This document shows positions 16,941 through 26,771 of a DNA stretch of 64,000 nt, in pieces (position 1 is the stretch's first letter; every line of letters begins with the position of its first letter). The position numbers were made by a program, and so were the translations under genes. The notes beneath the pieces were generated by a model. The model saw only the letters and a program-made list of their open reading frames with translations. It ran no database searches and was not told the origin of the DNA. The stretch spans positions 3,720,001 to 3,784,000 of the forward strand of contig NZ_CP102286.1 in assembly GCF_025151215.1 (NCBI RefSeq), written 5' to 3'. The DNA comes from Parabacteroides merdae ATCC 43184. Lineage in GTDB: Bacteria > Bacteroidota > Bacteroidia > Bacteroidales > Tannerellaceae.

Positions 16941-18533
16941 TTACCGTCCCAATTCTTTTTTGTACCGCTGTTCGTCGTTGATGAGGCGCAAGGCTTCCTG
17001 GAAGCTTTCGTTGTCGTCGTTGATGACCTGGAAGTATTCGGCCATATCATACAGGTCGCGTGCGATAAGCGCCTTGATTTGGAGCATGATGAGCGGCTTG
17101 GAACGGTTGTATTGCTCTTCGTTGAACTCGATCTTGTCGTCTTTAGCCAGTGTGACCAGTTCTTGCATTATGTCGTCTGTCACGTTGAAGTTCTGCTTGT
17201 ATTGGGCGAACTTCGGATATTTCTTGTTCAGTTCGGCACGATGACGGTCCAAATAATTCATGGCGATGCGGTTCACCAGGCCGGCAGCCACGACGCTGCG
17301 GTGATAATCCGTGTAGCGCGAGGTGTCGACCGGGATAAAGACATCCGGCATGATACCGCCGCCGCCATAGACGATGCGTTTCGTCTCCAGCGTATTGTAC
17401 TTCATCGAATCGGGGAAATGGATGCTATCCGCACTCATCAGTTCGCCCCGGTTGTAGCGGTCGATCAAGTCATGGTTGTATTGCTCCTGGTTGCCGTTGA
17501 CATACGGTTTCTGGATAGAACGGCCTGTAGGCGTATAATAGCGGGCAACCGTCAGGCGGATCATTGAGCCGTCAGGCATCGGGATCGGTTTCTGTACCAG
17601 CCCTTTTCCGAACGTACGGCGGCCTACGACCACGCCACGGTCCCAATCCTGCACCGCACCGGAAAGGATTTCACTGGCGGATGCGGATGTTTCGTCTACC
17701 AGCACAACCAAACGTCCTTCTTCAAACCCTCCGCGGGCCGAAGACTTGGCTTCCTCGCGCGGTTGTTTGTTTCCTTCGGTATAAACGATCAGCTTGTCCT
17801 TGCCTAAGAACTCGTCGGCCAGGTCGATCGCGATATTCAGATATCCCCCGCCGTTCCCCTGCAAGTCGAGGATCAGGTTCTTCATTCCCTGTTTCTTCAG
17901 TTTCTCCAGTGCTTCCCGGAATTCGTCGGCCGACGAAGCGGCAAAGCGGTTCAGCTTGATGTATCCGGTAGCCTTATCCGCCATGTAAGCGGCATCCAGG
18001 CTGTATACCGGAATCTTTCCACGTGTGATCTTGAACTCGATCAGGTCGGGCACTCCGCCGCGCAGGACCTTTACCCGCACTTCCGTATTCTTCGGACCGC
18101 GCAGGCGTTTCATCACATCCGTATTCTTCATCTTGACGCCGGCAATCAGCGTGTCGTCCACCATGATGATGCGGTCGCCAGCCATCAGGCCGACCTTTTC
18201 CGAAGGCCCGCCGGGAATTACCTGGATCACGTATAAAGTATCCGTCAGCATATTGAACTGGATGCCGATCCCGTCGAAGTTACCTTGCAACGGTTCCGTC
18301 ATCTCTTTCGTCTCTTCCGGGTCCGTATAGGTAGAGTGAGGGTCCAGCTTTTCCAGCATGCCGACGATGGCGTCCTCCACCAACTTCGTTTCGCTTGTAG
18401 AGTCTACATATAGGTTGGAGATGGCATACAGGGCCAACTGGAGCTTGCGGGCATCTATGTTGTTACCGCGCTGTGCCGACATCGAGGCGGCAAATACACT
18501 CAATATAAGGAGTGGAAGTAAAATTCGTTTCAT
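16941..18533 (-). CDS. Carboxyl-terminal processing protease (peptidase S41 with PDZ domain)
   Basis: Periplasmic serine protease (530 residues) that cleaves C-termini of envelope proteins. Signal peptide at 1-20 (ends AASMSAQ); PDZ domain at about 85-170 (GDRIIMVDDTLIAG); S41 catalytic domain at about 190-370 with the nucleophile Ser in ETSASASEILSGA and the general-base Lys in FGKGLVQKP. The C-terminal 150 residues are helical and charged. It lies 12 bases downstream of coaD, in a parE-coaD-protease order that I expect to be conserved in Bacteroidales. Confidence 0.95.
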   Translation of the reverse strand: MKRILLPLLILSVFAASMSAQRGNNIDARKLQLALYAISNLYVDSTSETKLVEDAIVGMLEKLDPHSTYTDPEETKEMTEPLQGNFDGIGIQFNMLTDTLYVIQVIPGGPSEKVGLMAGDRIIMVDDTLIAGVKMKNTDVMKRLRGPKNTEVRVKVLRGGVPDLIEFKITRGKIPVYSLDAAYMADKATGYIKLNRFAASSADEFREALEKLKKQGMKNLILDLQGNGGGYLNIAIDLADEFLGKDKLIVYTEGNKQPREEAKSSARGGFEEGRLVVLVDETSASASEILSGAVQDWDRGVVVGRRTFGKGLVQKPIPMPDGSMIRLTVARYYTPTGRSIQKPYVNGNQEQYNHDLIDRYNRGELMSADSIHFPDSMKYNTLETKRIVYGGGGIMPDVFIPVDTSRYTDYHRSVVAAGLVNRIAMNYLDRHRAELNKKYPKFAQYKQNFNVTDDIMQELVTLAKDDKIEFNEEQYNRSKPLIMLQIKALIARDLYDMAEYFQVINDDNESFQEALRLINDEQRYKKELGR

Positions 18534-18545
18534 TGTTTTTATTTT

Positions 18546-19079
18546 TTAATAAAGATTTGTCCCTTTCGGCACAAACTGGGAAATATCTTTGCCGTAACGC
18601 AGCAACTCCCGCACGATGCTGGAGCTGATATGCGTATGTTCCGGTTCCGTAAAAAGAATAAATGTCTCGATCCCGCTCAACTTGCGGTTCACATCGGCTA
18701 TGCTCTTTTCATATTCGAAATCGTTCACCGTACGAATACCGCGCAGGATAAACCCGGCATTCATCTGTTGGGCGAAATCGACTGTCAGGGAGTCATACGA
18801 CATGACCCGTACGCGCGGTTCGTCCTTGTAGAGCTCTTGGATCGCCTCCAGCCGTTTCTCCAGTGAGAAATAGGTTCGCTTCGTGTCGTTGATACCGATC
18901 GAAATGATGATCTCGTCCACCAGTTCGAGTCCTCGGCTTACCAGCGATTCGTGCCCGATCGTGAAAGGATCGAACGTTCCGGGGAAAAGAGCGATCCTTT
19001 TTAATGGACAACTGGCAATTGACAATTGATAATTATCGGTCGATTCCTGTCCCTCCCCTGTTTTTATCGTATTATCCAT
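18546..19079 (-). CDS. coaD: Phosphopantetheine adenylyltransferase with repeat-derived N-terminal extension
   Basis: Catalyses the penultimate step of coenzyme A synthesis, transferring AMP to 4'-phosphopantetheine. The core starts [20 protein letters not shown] with the (T/H)xGH nucleotidyltransferase motif and ends with the [20 protein letters not shown] region. Normal CoaD proteins begin exactly at this core, but here the nearest in-frame ATG (19079) adds about 26 residues encoded by an AATTGTCAATT-type repeat tract ([13 protein letters not shown]). A TTG at 19025 is an alternative start. The extension looks like a recent repeat insertion that displaced the original start. Confidence 0.93.
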   Translation of the reverse strand: MDNTIKTGEGQESTDNYQLSIASCPLKRIALFPGTFDPFTIGHESLVSRGLELVDEIIISIGINDTKRTYFSLEKRLEAIQELYKDEPRVRVMSYDSLTVDFAQQMNAGFILRGIRTVNDFEYEKSIADVNRKLSGIETFILFTEPEHTHISSSIVRELLRYGKDISQFVPKGTNLY

Positions 19080-19113
19080 ATTCTCAATTTATTGTCAATT
19101 ATCAATTGATAAC
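19008..19113. repeat. AATTGTCAATT-type repeat tract spanning the parE-coaD junction
   Basis: Two blocks of the type CAATTGACAATTGATAATTATC (split here as CAATTGACAATTG and ATAATTATC) lie at 19016-19036 and at 19081-19113. The first encodes the N-terminal extension of CoaD; the second supplies the last codons (DVIN) and stop of parE. Confidence 0.6.
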
Positions 19114-20967
19114 GTCTTCTTCTACAACTAAGTTATCTATGATAAAGTTCTGTCGTTCCATCGTATTCTTGCCCATATAGAACTCCAGCATATCTTTCAC
19201 AAGGTCCTCTTTCTTCATGGTTACCGGGTCCAGGCGGATATCCTTTCCGATAAAATGCTTGAACTCATCCGGTGAGATCTCTCCCAAACCTTTGAACCGG
19301 GTGATCTCGGCGTTTTTTCCGGCGGCAGCGATTGCGTTCACACGCTCTTCTTCGCTGTAGCAATACCAGGTCTTCTGCTTGTTGCGTACACGGAACAGTG
19401 GTGTTTGCAGGATATAGACATGGTTCCGCTTGATCAGGTCCGGGAAAAACTGGAGGAAGAAGGTGATCAGCAGTAGGCGGATATGCATACCGTCCACATC
19501 GGCATCGGTCGCAATGATCACCTTATTGTAACGTAAGCCTTCCAATCCATCCTCTATGTTCAATGCAGCCTGTAGCAAATTGAATTCTTCGTTTTCGTAT
19601 ACGATCTTCTTCGTCAGTCCGAAACTGTTTAACGGTTTGCCGCGAAGGCTGAATACCGCTTGCAGGTTCGGATCGCGGCTTTTCGTAATAGAACCGCTTG
19701 CCGAGTCTCCCTCGGTAATGAAGATGCAGCTGTCTTCCAGATTGTCGCCTTTCGTGTCGTTTAGGTGAATACGGCAGTCGCGCAGTTTCTTGTTGTGCAG
19801 GTTCGCCTTCTTTGCCCGTTCGCGGGCCAGCTTGGTCACACCGGCGATCGCCTTGCGTTCTTTTTCCGATTCCTGGATCTTACGCAGCAGGGCGTCCGAT
19901 GTCTCTGCGTTCTTGTGCAGGTAGTTGTCCAATTCCTTCTTGATGAAGTCCCCGACAAACTTGCCGACCGAAGGTCCGTCCGGTCCCATGTCTTTCGAAC
20001 CTAACTTGGTCTTTGTCTGGCTTTCGAACACCGGTTCTTCCACCTTGATGCTGATGGCTGCTACTACGCCGGCGCGAATGTCCGAGTATTCGAAGTTCTT
20101 GTTGTAATATTCCTTTATGACACGTCCCAACGCTTCGCGGAAGGCGGAAAGGTGCGTACCTCCCTGTGTTGTATGTTGGCCGTTGACGAACGAGTAATAT
20201 TCTTCTCCGTACTGGTTACTGTGGGTAATGACCACTTCTATGTCTTCTCCCTTCAGGTGGACGATCGGATATAAAGGCTCTGTCGTCATGTTCTCGTTCA
20301 GCAAGTCCACAAGTCCGTTGCGTGAATGGAACTTCTTGCCGTTGAAGACAATCGTCAGTCCGGAGTTGAGGAACACGTAATTTTTCAGCAGACTCTCGAT
20401 ATATTCGTCTTTATACTGATAATCCTTGAATATCTCTTTGTCCGGGATGAAATAGGTGAGCGTCCCGTTTGCCTCCTCCGTCGGGCAGATCGGGGCTTCC
20501 TCCGTGATGACTGCCTTGTTGTATTCTACCCGCTTGCATTCGCCGTCCCGGTAACTGGTGATCAGGAAATAGCTGCTCAACGCATTTACGGCTTTGATTC
20601 CGACTCCATTCAATCCGACTGACTTTTTGAAAGCCTTGCTATCGTACTTTGCTCCGGTATTCATCTTGCTGGAGACATCGACTACCTTGCCCAGCGGAAC
20701 GCCGCGGCCATAGTCGCGTACGGAGACGGTGCCTTCTTCGACGGTCACTTCTATGGTTTTACCGTAACCCATCATATATTCGTCGATGGAGTTATCCAGC
20801 ACCTCTTTCAGCAATACATAAATACCGTCATCGGCATAACTACCGTCTCCTAATTTCCCGATATACATACCGGGACGGCGACGGATATGTTCCATCCAGT
20901 CAAGCGTCTTGATATCGTCATCGTTGTACGCTGTCGGCTGTTGCATTGTTGAATTTAGTTCGTCCAT
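19102..20967 (-). CDS. parE: DNA topoisomerase IV subunit B
   Basis: ATPase subunit of a type IIA topoisomerase (621 residues from ATG 20967). The GHKL domain has [15 protein letters not shown] and GRGVPLG; the transducer follows; the TOPRIM domain shows [10 protein letters not shown] and [15 protein letters not shown]. The length and the start [23 protein letters not shown] favour the Bacteroidetes ParE branch rather than GyrB. The open frame continues upstream to 21030, but that stretch is repeat-derived ([10 protein letters not shown]), so the internal ATG is preferred. It is first in the parE-coaD-protease group. Confidence 0.92.
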   Translation of the reverse strand: MDELNSTMQQPTAYNDDDIKTLDWMEHIRRRPGMYIGKLGDGSYADDGIYVLLKEVLDNSIDEYMMGYGKTIEVTVEEGTVSVRDYGRGVPLGKVVDVSSKMNTGAKYDSKAFKKSVGLNGVGIKAVNALSSYFLITSYRDGECKRVEYNKAVITEEAPICPTEEANGTLTYFIPDKEIFKDYQYKDEYIESLLKNYVFLNSGLTIVFNGKKFHSRNGLVDLLNENMTTEPLYPIVHLKGEDIEVVITHSNQYGEEYYSFVNGQHTTQGGTHLSAFREALGRVIKEYYNKNFEYSDIRAGVVAAISIKVEEPVFESQTKTKLGSKDMGPDGPSVGKFVGDFIKKELDNYLHKNAETSDALLRKIQESEKERKAIAGVTKLARERAKKANLHNKKLRDCRIHLNDTKGDNLEDSCIFITEGDSASGSITKSRDPNLQAVFSLRGKPLNSFGLTKKIVYENEEFNLLQAALNIEDGLEGLRYNKVIIATDADVDGMHIRLLLITFFLQFFPDLIKRNHVYILQTPLFRVRNKQKTWYCYSEEERVNAIAAAGKNAEITRFKGLGEISPDEFKHFIGKDIRLDPVTMKKEDLVKDMLEFYMGKNTMERQNFIIDNLVVEEDVIN

Positions 20968-21060
20968 TTTGAAAATTGAAAATTGAAAGTTGAAAATTGA
21001 AAGACTGGGAATAAAAGAATAAAGAATCACTTTCCCCTTTCAACTCTTCCCTTTCAACTG
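20968..21060. repeat. Short TTGAAA-rich direct repeats before parE
   Basis: Units such as AAAATTGAAAGTTG recur at 20970-21003, and CCCTTTCAACT occurs twice at 21036-21060. The right-hand copies overlap the stop codon of the GNAT-like gene. Confidence 0.5.
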
Positions 21061-22179
21061 TTTAATGTATGCTCTTCTTGTCTTGTGATGCTCGCGTTTG
21101 AAGTAATCCCACTGTGCCTGTACGGCATTGTTCGTTTCCAGTTCCGGATTGCTTTCCGCATAAATAGCTCCGACACTCTTGTAAACAGGTATCAGGTCGT
21201 TGAACAGCAATGCGTTCACGCCTTTGCTCTGATATTCCGGCAAGACACCCGTCAGGTAGAGGTCGATCACTTTCGGCTTGCTCTTCAAAGCCTTCAGCAG
21301 ATAAATCCAACCGAACGGGAAAAGATGCCCTTTCGCTTTCTGCATAGCCTTGGACAGGTTGGGAAGCGAGATTCCGAAACCGACCACTTCGTCGTCTTCC
21401 TCACGGACGATAAGCGTCACCAGGTCGTAGCGAAGCATCGGAATGTACATATTGATGTAGTAGTCGATCTGCTTTTGAGTCAGACGTGCGAAGCCGTATA
21501 ACGGCGCGTACGACTCGTTCAATGTCCGGAACACCTTCTGCGCGTACGGCATGATCGATTTCGCGTTCTTAAACTTCATAACCTTCAGTCCGTATTTCTT
21601 CTTTACGATCTCGCCGATACGCAGATGTTTTTCCGGTACTCCGTCCGGTATATAGATTTTGAACTCATGCCAGTCCTGGTCTTTTGTATATCCCATACGT
21701 TCCATTTGTTTCGGATAGTAAGGATAATTATAGATGGTCGCCATCGTCCCGATCTGGTCGAATCCCTCTATCAGCATTCCTTCGTGATCCATATCGGTAA
21801 ATCCCATCGGCCCTTGCAGCGCCTCCATGCCTTGTCCTACCGCCCATTTTTCTACAGCACCGAACAGGGCATCCACCACTTCGGCATCGTCAATGAAGTC
21901 TACGAACCCGAAACGTGCATATTTCTGGTTCCATGTCTCGTTGCTCCGGCGGTTGATCATTCCTGCGATGCGTCCCACAACCTTTCCGTCTTTGTATGCT
22001 AAAAAGTAGATCGCATCACACACTTCGAACGCCGGATTCTTCTTTTTATCCAACGTCACCATCTCTTCTTCGATCAGGCCGGGCACATGATACGGGTTGC
22101 CTTTATATAATTCGATATTGAACTTTACGAACTTTTTGAGTTCCTTCTTACTGGTAACTTCTTTAATTACTACGCTCAT
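21040..22179 (-). CDS. GNAT-fold acyltransferase-like protein
   Basis: Cytoplasmic protein of 379 residues. The N-terminal region (about 1-130) has FLAYKDGKVVGRIAGMINRRSN, typical of a GNAT beta-bulge region, and the C-terminal half repeats the pattern with VREEDDEVVGFGISLPNL and YLTGVLPEYQSKGVNALLFN, close to an acetyl-CoA-binding loop. This looks like the double-GNAT family widespread in Bacteroidetes; its substrate is not known to me. It is immediately upstream of parE (73-base gap) and may be co-transcribed. Confidence 0.8.
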   Translation of the reverse strand: MSVVIKEVTSKKELKKFVKFNIELYKGNPYHVPGLIEEEMVTLDKKKNPAFEVCDAIYFLAYKDGKVVGRIAGMINRRSNETWNQKYARFGFVDFIDDAEVVDALFGAVEKWAVGQGMEALQGPMGFTDMDHEGMLIEGFDQIGTMATIYNYPYYPKQMERMGYTKDQDWHEFKIYIPDGVPEKHLRIGEIVKKKYGLKVMKFKNAKSIMPYAQKVFRTLNESYAPLYGFARLTQKQIDYYINMYIPMLRYDLVTLIVREEDDEVVGFGISLPNLSKAMQKAKGHLFPFGWIYLLKALKSKPKVIDLYLTGVLPEYQSKGVNALLFNDLIPVYKSVGAIYAESNPELETNNAVQAQWDYFKREHHKTRRAYIKQLKGKS

Positions 22180-22522
22180 CGGTCATTTAGTTTGAACGGC
22201 AAATTTACACAATTAATTCATTTTTAGTGCCGGTTGGCAAGAAGAAAATGTTTTCTCTCCTTGAGCCCATAAAATCTTTGGCGTCTATTTTGCATCGGAA
22301 TTGAAACGGATCGTAATGGTTTGTCGATGGAATGAAAGGGATTGTGCTTTTATCTCTGTATTGTCCTTTTGTACAAATAACTCGATTTTAAGGTGTGTAA
22401 TGATTCCAATTTCTTATCTTTGTGGCGTTTTCGTTGTTCCTTGTGTGGGAGTGACGGACCTTTGTGTATCCGAAACTTTATTTGGAAACACTTAATCGTA
22501 ACTTTTATTTGATTATAAAATC
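22180..22522. other. Intergenic region upstream of ugd and the polysaccharide locus
   Basis: About 340 bases between divergent genes. I find a -7 box (listed separately) but no upxY-type antiterminator gene, no invertible-promoter style inverted repeats and no convincing reading frame. Confidence 0.4.
22415..22422 (+). promoter_or_regulatory. -7 box (TATCTTTG) upstream of ugd
   Basis: TATCTTTG matches the Bacteroidota consensus and lies about 100 bases before the ugd start, leaving a roughly 90-base leader. A clear -33 element is not obvious. Confidence 0.5.
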
Positions 22523-23836
22523 ATGAAAATAGCTATCGTCGGGACAGGTTATGTGGGGCTTGTCACCGGTACTTGTTTTGCAGAAATGGGAACCGAAGTT
22601 TTCTGCGTTGACGTAAATGCCGAAAAGATCACAAACCTGAAACAAGGTATCATCCCTATCTACGAACCCGGCCTTGAAGAGATGGTTCACCGCAACCAGC
22701 AAGCCGGCCGTCTCCATTTCACAACCGATTTGACAGAATGCCTGAACGAGGTCGAAGTCCTCTTCAGCGCCGTAGGTACTCCGCCCGACGAAGACGGTAG
22801 TGCCGACCTGAAGTATGTGCTCGAAGTAGCCCGTACCGTCGGCCGCAACATGACCAAACATCTCCTTGTCGTGACGAAGAGCACCGTTCCGGTAGGCACG
22901 GCCCGTAAAGTCCGTGAGACGATTCAGGAAGAACTGGATAAACGGGGTTTGCCGCTTGAGTTCGATGTTGCTTCGAATCCTGAATTTCTGAAAGAAGGTG
23001 CGGCCATCAAGGACTTTATGAGTCCGGATCGTGTGGTCGTCGGTGTCGAATCCGAACGTGCAAAGGAGTTGATGACCCGCTTGTACCGTCCGTTCCTGTT
23101 GAACAACTTCCGTGTGATTTTCATGGATGTACCATCCGCCGAGATGACGAAATATGCGGCCAATGCCATGCTGGCTACCCGTATCAGCTTTATGAACGAT
23201 GTGGCGAACCTCTGCGAGATTGTCGGTGCCGATGTGAATATGGTGCGTAAGGGGATCGGCTCGGATGCCCGTATCGGCAACCGTTTCCTGTATGCCGGTA
23301 TCGGCTATGGAGGTTCCTGTTTCCCAAAAGATATAAAAGCGTTGATCAAAACGGCCAAGTCGAACGGTTACCGGATGCGTATCCTAGAAGCGGTCGAGGC
23401 GGTCAACGAAGAGCAGAAATCCATCTTGTTCCGCAAGTTGGACGATTATTTCAAGGGTGATCTGAAAGGTAAACGTATCGCTATGTGGGGCCTGGCCTTC
23501 AAGCCGGAAACCGACGATATGCGCGAAGCCCCTTCTCTGGTCTTGATTGATAAATTATTGGCTTCCGGTTGTGAAGTGTATGTCTACGATCCAGTCTCGA
23601 TGGAAGAAACCCGTCGTCGTTTGGGAGACACCATCCACTATGCCAAAGACATCTATGACGCGGTAGTGGATGCCGACGCCCTCCTGCTCGTCACGGAATG
23701 GAAAGAATTCAGGATGCCTTCCTGGTCGGCCGTCAAAAAACTGATGGCAACCCCGCTGATCTTGGATGGCCGGAACATTTACGATGTGAAGGAGTTGGAG
23801 GAGAATGGCTTTGTTTATCATTGCATAGGGAGATAG
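22523..23836 (+). CDS. ugd: UDP-glucose 6-dehydrogenase
   Basis: Oxidises UDP-glucose to UDP-glucuronate with two NAD+. The N-terminal Rossmann domain starts MKIAIVGTGYVGLVTGTCFAE; the central domain contains the active-site Cys in GIGYGGSCFPKDIKAL (about residue 262); the C-terminal domain has MWGLAFKPETDDMREAPS. Length 437 is normal. It is GC-richer than the genes that follow, suggesting it is a resident gene beside which the AT-rich polysaccharide genes were inserted. It supplies an acidic sugar for the surface polymer. Confidence 0.96.
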   Translation: MKIAIVGTGYVGLVTGTCFAEMGTEVFCVDVNAEKITNLKQGIIPIYEPGLEEMVHRNQQAGRLHFTTDLTECLNEVEVLFSAVGTPPDEDGSADLKYVLEVARTVGRNMTKHLLVVTKSTVPVGTARKVRETIQEELDKRGLPLEFDVASNPEFLKEGAAIKDFMSPDRVVVGVESERAKELMTRLYRPFLLNNFRVIFMDVPSAEMTKYAANAMLATRISFMNDVANLCEIVGADVNMVRKGIGSDARIGNRFLYAGIGYGGSCFPKDIKALIKTAKSNGYRMRILEAVEAVNEEQKSILFRKLDDYFKGDLKGKRIAMWGLAFKPETDDMREAPSLVLIDKLLASGCEVYVYDPVSMEETRRRLGDTIHYAKDIYDAVVDADALLLVTEWKEFRMPSWSAVKKLMATPLILDGRNIYDVKELEENGFVYHCIGR

Positions 23837-23880
23837 ATAAGATTATCCAATCTTTTTGGAATCAAATCAATAATAAATAG

Positions 23881-24140
23881 AAAGTAAGCGACAACCCGCT
23901 TTTTCATCGTCAGGTTTATACCTTTTCTATTGAAGAAAAAGACGCCGTAGCTATTGAAGGGAGCATCAGTGATCTGTGTAATGCGATTGTGTTTAAAATG
24001 TTTGTATTATTTGGGAGTGTCTTATCACCCCAAAGAACATCAAACAGTATATGAGTGACTTGGTTGAATATGGTCTGTTAATCCCTTTAATCCCGGATAA
24101 TCCGGGCCATTCGAACCAAAAGTTTGTATCAGTCGGATAA
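23881..24140 (+). pseudogene. Unidentified decayed gene between ugd and the flippase
   Basis: No ATG-initiated frame exists, yet two frames look coding: HRQVYTFSIEEKDAVAIEG from about 23908, and after a frame change ITPKNIKQYMSDLVEYGLL (about 24024-24080) on to SNQKFVSVG and a stop at 24140. I do not recognise the family with confidence. A further short coding-like piece (SLNYEEWIEIGERKIGGM) occupies about 24163-24216. Together they look like relics of genes once present at the 5' edge of the capsule locus. Confidence 0.4.
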
Positions 24141-24222
24141 TATTTATTCTGTCCTGACTTCGCTTAATTATGAAGAGTGGATTGAGATTGGAGAAAGGAA
24201 AATCGGAGGAATGTAAGGAATA

Positions 24223-24450
24223 ATGCAAAGATCAAAATTAATACATAAAGTCAGTAATTTGCTTCACCCAATAGCACCTGAAGTGGATATCAATTTTTAT
24301 GGTTCGCAAGCTAAGGAGAATGTAGGGCTGGATTCGGATATCGGCTTGCTGATCCTTGTCGATAAAGAAAAATTGTCTTATGATGCGGAAATATTTGATG
24401 CGTTAAGCCATCAATCAGAAGAGTTTATTTCTGCTATTGAAAATTTTTAA
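24223..24450 (+). pseudogene. Truncated MNT-type nucleotidyltransferase, possibly fused to a HEPN tail
   Basis: The 75 codons begin like the minimal nucleotidyltransferases common in Bacteroides capsule loci: KLIHKVSNLL then NFYGSQAKENVGLDSDIGLL. The usual GSxAR..DSDIDLL signature has lost its second catalytic Asp (DSDIG). After about residue 60 the family sequence stops, and the remaining SEEFISAIENF resembles the end of a HEPN partner, suggesting an internal deletion that fused an NTase/HEPN (MntA/HepT-like) pair. It is very likely inactive. Confidence 0.6.
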
Positions 24451-24466
24451 AGGAATGAAATAATAA

Positions 24467-25912
24467 ATGGCAGAACAAACTCTGAAAGAAAAAACAGCCA
24501 AGGGACTTTTCTGGGGAGGGCTGAGTAATGGGGTACAACAGGTGTTGAACTTGGTGTTTGGTCTTATGTTGGCCCGTATTCTGGATGCATCCGACTACGG
24601 AATGGTTGGAATGTTGGCAATCTTTAGCGCGATTGCTTCAACGATTCAAGAAAGCGGCTTTACTGCAGCACTTACAAATCAAAAGGAAATACGGCATGAG
24701 GATTATAATGCCGTATTTTGGTTTAGTACGCTAACAGGAGTATTGTTCTATTTGATCCTTTTCTTTTGTGCACCGTTGATCGCCCAATTTTATGATAAAC
24801 CGGAATTAATAGGTTTGTCTCGTATTGTCTTTTTAAGTTTTCTATTTGGAGGCTTTGGAATTGCATCGAATGCTTATATGTTTAAGATGTTGATGGTTAA
24901 AGAGAAGGCGAAGATTGATATCATATCGTTAATCTGCTCAGGAACTATCGGAGTCATATTAGCTTTAAACGGATTTGCTTATTACGGATTGGCGATACAA
25001 ACGACAACTTATATAGGAATCAGTTCGTTGTTGAAACTATATTTTGCACCGTGGAAACCTACATTTCAGATAAATTTTAGCCCTCTGAAATCAATGTTTG
25101 GCTTTGGCTCAAAATTGATATTGACAAATATTTTTACACAGATAAGCAACAATGTCTTTTCTGTTGTTTTAGGGAAATTTTATACCCCACAGCAGTTGGG
25201 CTTTTATTCACAGGGGCAGAAATGGATGGGAATGGGGCACCAATTAATAGGTGGAATGATTAATGGAGTAGCACAGCCAGTGTTAGTTCAGGTAATGGAT
25301 GATAAGGAAAGACAAGTGCTTGTTTTTAGAAAGATGGTTCGTTTTGGCGCATTTATTTCTTTTCCGGCCATGTTGGGATTAGCCTTTGTTGCAAAAGAAT
25401 TTGTATGGATTTTATTAGGAGAAAAGTGGTTGGACAGCGTACCTTTTCTTCAGTTGTTTTGTTTTTGGGGAGCAATAGGATATTTATCTCAGTTGTATGT
25501 GAATGTATTGATGATTTATTCTCGATCAGATATTTATTTATTGGGAATGGTTCTTATAGGTATATTCCAGATATTGATAATTGGGGTGTTATATCCTTTT
25601 GGCATATTTAATATGGTAATTGGATATATAGGAATTTATTTCCTTAGTCTTTTCTTTTGGCATCATTATGTGAAGAAGATTCTACCAATAAGATTTATTT
25701 TCATATGTAAAGATGTCTTATCTTATTTGATTATTAGCGTTCTACTTTTTGTACTGCTAAGTTATATATTAAGTGGAATGACTAATTTATATATTCTTTT
25801 GTTTGCAAAGATTTTTTTATATACTATTTTTTATATTCTATCATTAAGATTGTTAGGATCTAAAATATTCGAAGATTGTTTGGAATTTGTAAAAAGCAAA
25901 ATGCTATGTTAA
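24467..25912 (+). CDS. Wzx-type lipopolysaccharide/capsule flippase (MOP superfamily)
   Basis: Inner-membrane oligosaccharide flippase moving undecaprenyl-linked repeat units to the periplasm. 481 residues with about twelve to fourteen hydrophobic helices. The start EKTAKGLFWGGLSNGVQQVL and the segment ARILDASDYGMVGMLAIF are typical of the Wzx/TuaB branch; SQGQKWMGMGHQLIGG and LGEKWLDSVPFLQ are also family-like. It is the first intact gene of the AT-rich block and overlaps the start of a broken GT2 gene. Confidence 0.93.
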   Translation: MAEQTLKEKTAKGLFWGGLSNGVQQVLNLVFGLMLARILDASDYGMVGMLAIFSAIASTIQESGFTAALTNQKEIRHEDYNAVFWFSTLTGVLFYLILFFCAPLIAQFYDKPELIGLSRIVFLSFLFGGFGIASNAYMFKMLMVKEKAKIDIISLICSGTIGVILALNGFAYYGLAIQTTTYIGISSLLKLYFAPWKPTFQINFSPLKSMFGFGSKLILTNIFTQISNNVFSVVLGKFYTPQQLGFYSQGQKWMGMGHQLIGGMINGVAQPVLVQVMDDKERQVLVFRKMVRFGAFISFPAMLGLAFVAKEFVWILLGEKWLDSVPFLQLFCFWGAIGYLSQLYVNVLMIYSRSDIYLLGMVLIGIFQILIIGVLYPFGIFNMVIGYIGIYFLSLFFWHHYVKKILPIRFIFICKDVLSYLIISVLLFVLLSYILSGMTNLYILLFAKIFLYTIFYILSLRLLGSKIFEDCLEFVKSKMLC

Positions 25913-26053
25913 AAATATCAGTGGTGTTGTGTACATATAATGGTGAAAAATATTTTAAGAGAACAATTAGATTCTATTATAAATCAGACATATCCTATTT
26001 ATGAGATTTTTTATGCCTTTTTTGCTTATAGAGATTGTGGGGTTTCTGTATAG
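25906..26053 (+). pseudogene. Truncated, frameshifted family-2 glycosyltransferase
   Basis: The frame starts MLKISVVLCTYNGEKYF, the classic GT2 N-terminus. A frameshift at about 25955 moves the homology to another frame (LREQLDSIINQTYPIYEI), and it stops within 50 residues with no catalytic DxD. The ATG overlaps the flippase stop, so it was once an operon member. The remainder of the gene is gone. Confidence 0.8.
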
Positions 26054-26062
26054 TTTTACGTA

Positions 26063-26767
26063 TTGATTTCGTATATTATGTTAGTAAAAATATATAAAAA
26101 AATACCTTCTAGATTGAGAAGTAAGATTTATGATATTTTTCTAAGTAATATTTTGTTGTATTATAGAAAAACATCTGTTTCGTTATATTTTCATAATAAG
26201 AGTTGGCGACGTTTGAATAGGCATAATAGTACTTATTTATGTGGAAATTATCCATTTGGAATGATATCAGTGGGAAATTATACTTATGGAAAGATTGATA
26301 TAAATTTTTTCACAAATAAGGAAAAGCTAATTATTGGAAACTTTTGTTCTATTGCAGATGGTGTTAAATTTGTTACAGGAGGGAATCATTTTGCGGATAG
26401 ATTATTGACATTCCCAGTAGGAAGTATTTATAATATAGGAAAGGATGATGGATATACAAAAGGGCCAATAATAGTGGAAGATGATGTTTGGATTGCAACT
26501 AATGCTTTGATTTTATCAGGAGTGACAATTGGACGTGGTGCTATAGTTGCTGCAGGAGCGGTTGTTGTAAAAGATGTTCCACCATATGCAATTGTTGGTG
26601 GAAATCCTGCAAAAATATTGAAATATAGATTCCCCTTAGAAATAAGAGAATCTTTGATGAAGATGGATTTCTCTTTGTTGACGAAAGAATATATAGAACA
26701 GAACATAGATTTTTTTTATTCCTATATTTCAGTAGAATCTAAATGGTTTACAAATTTGTGTAAATGA
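26063..26767 (+). CDS. Hexapeptide-repeat acyltransferase (CatB/XAT-like)
   Basis: Left-handed beta-helix acyltransferase of 234 residues (or 229 from the second Met). The motif [20 protein letters not shown] carries the catalytic-type His found in xenobiotic/capsule acetyltransferases. Hexapeptide turns continue through [20 protein letters not shown] to [19 protein letters not shown] and VGGNPAKIL, the standard C-terminal end. It probably O- or N-acetylates a sugar in the polymer; it could serve as the missing FdtC-like step for the FdtA/FdtB sugar encoded downstream. AT-rich like its neighbours. Confidence 0.9.
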   Translation: MISYIMLVKIYKKIPSRLRSKIYDIFLSNILLYYRKTSVSLYFHNKSWRRLNRHNSTYLCGNYPFGMISVGNYTYGKIDINFFTNKEKLIIGNFCSIADGVKFVTGGNHFADRLLTFPVGSIYNIGKDDGYTKGPIIVEDDVWIATNALILSGVTIGRGAIVAAGAVVVKDVPPYAIVGGNPAKILKYRFPLEIRESLMKMDFSLLTKEYIEQNIDFFYSYISVESKWFTNLCK

Positions 26768-26771
26768 AAAT

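Noticed and set aside
22523..23836. Invertible promoter control of the polysaccharide locus
   Set aside because: I looked for inverted repeats flanking the ugd promoter and found none; no invertase gene is present in the window.
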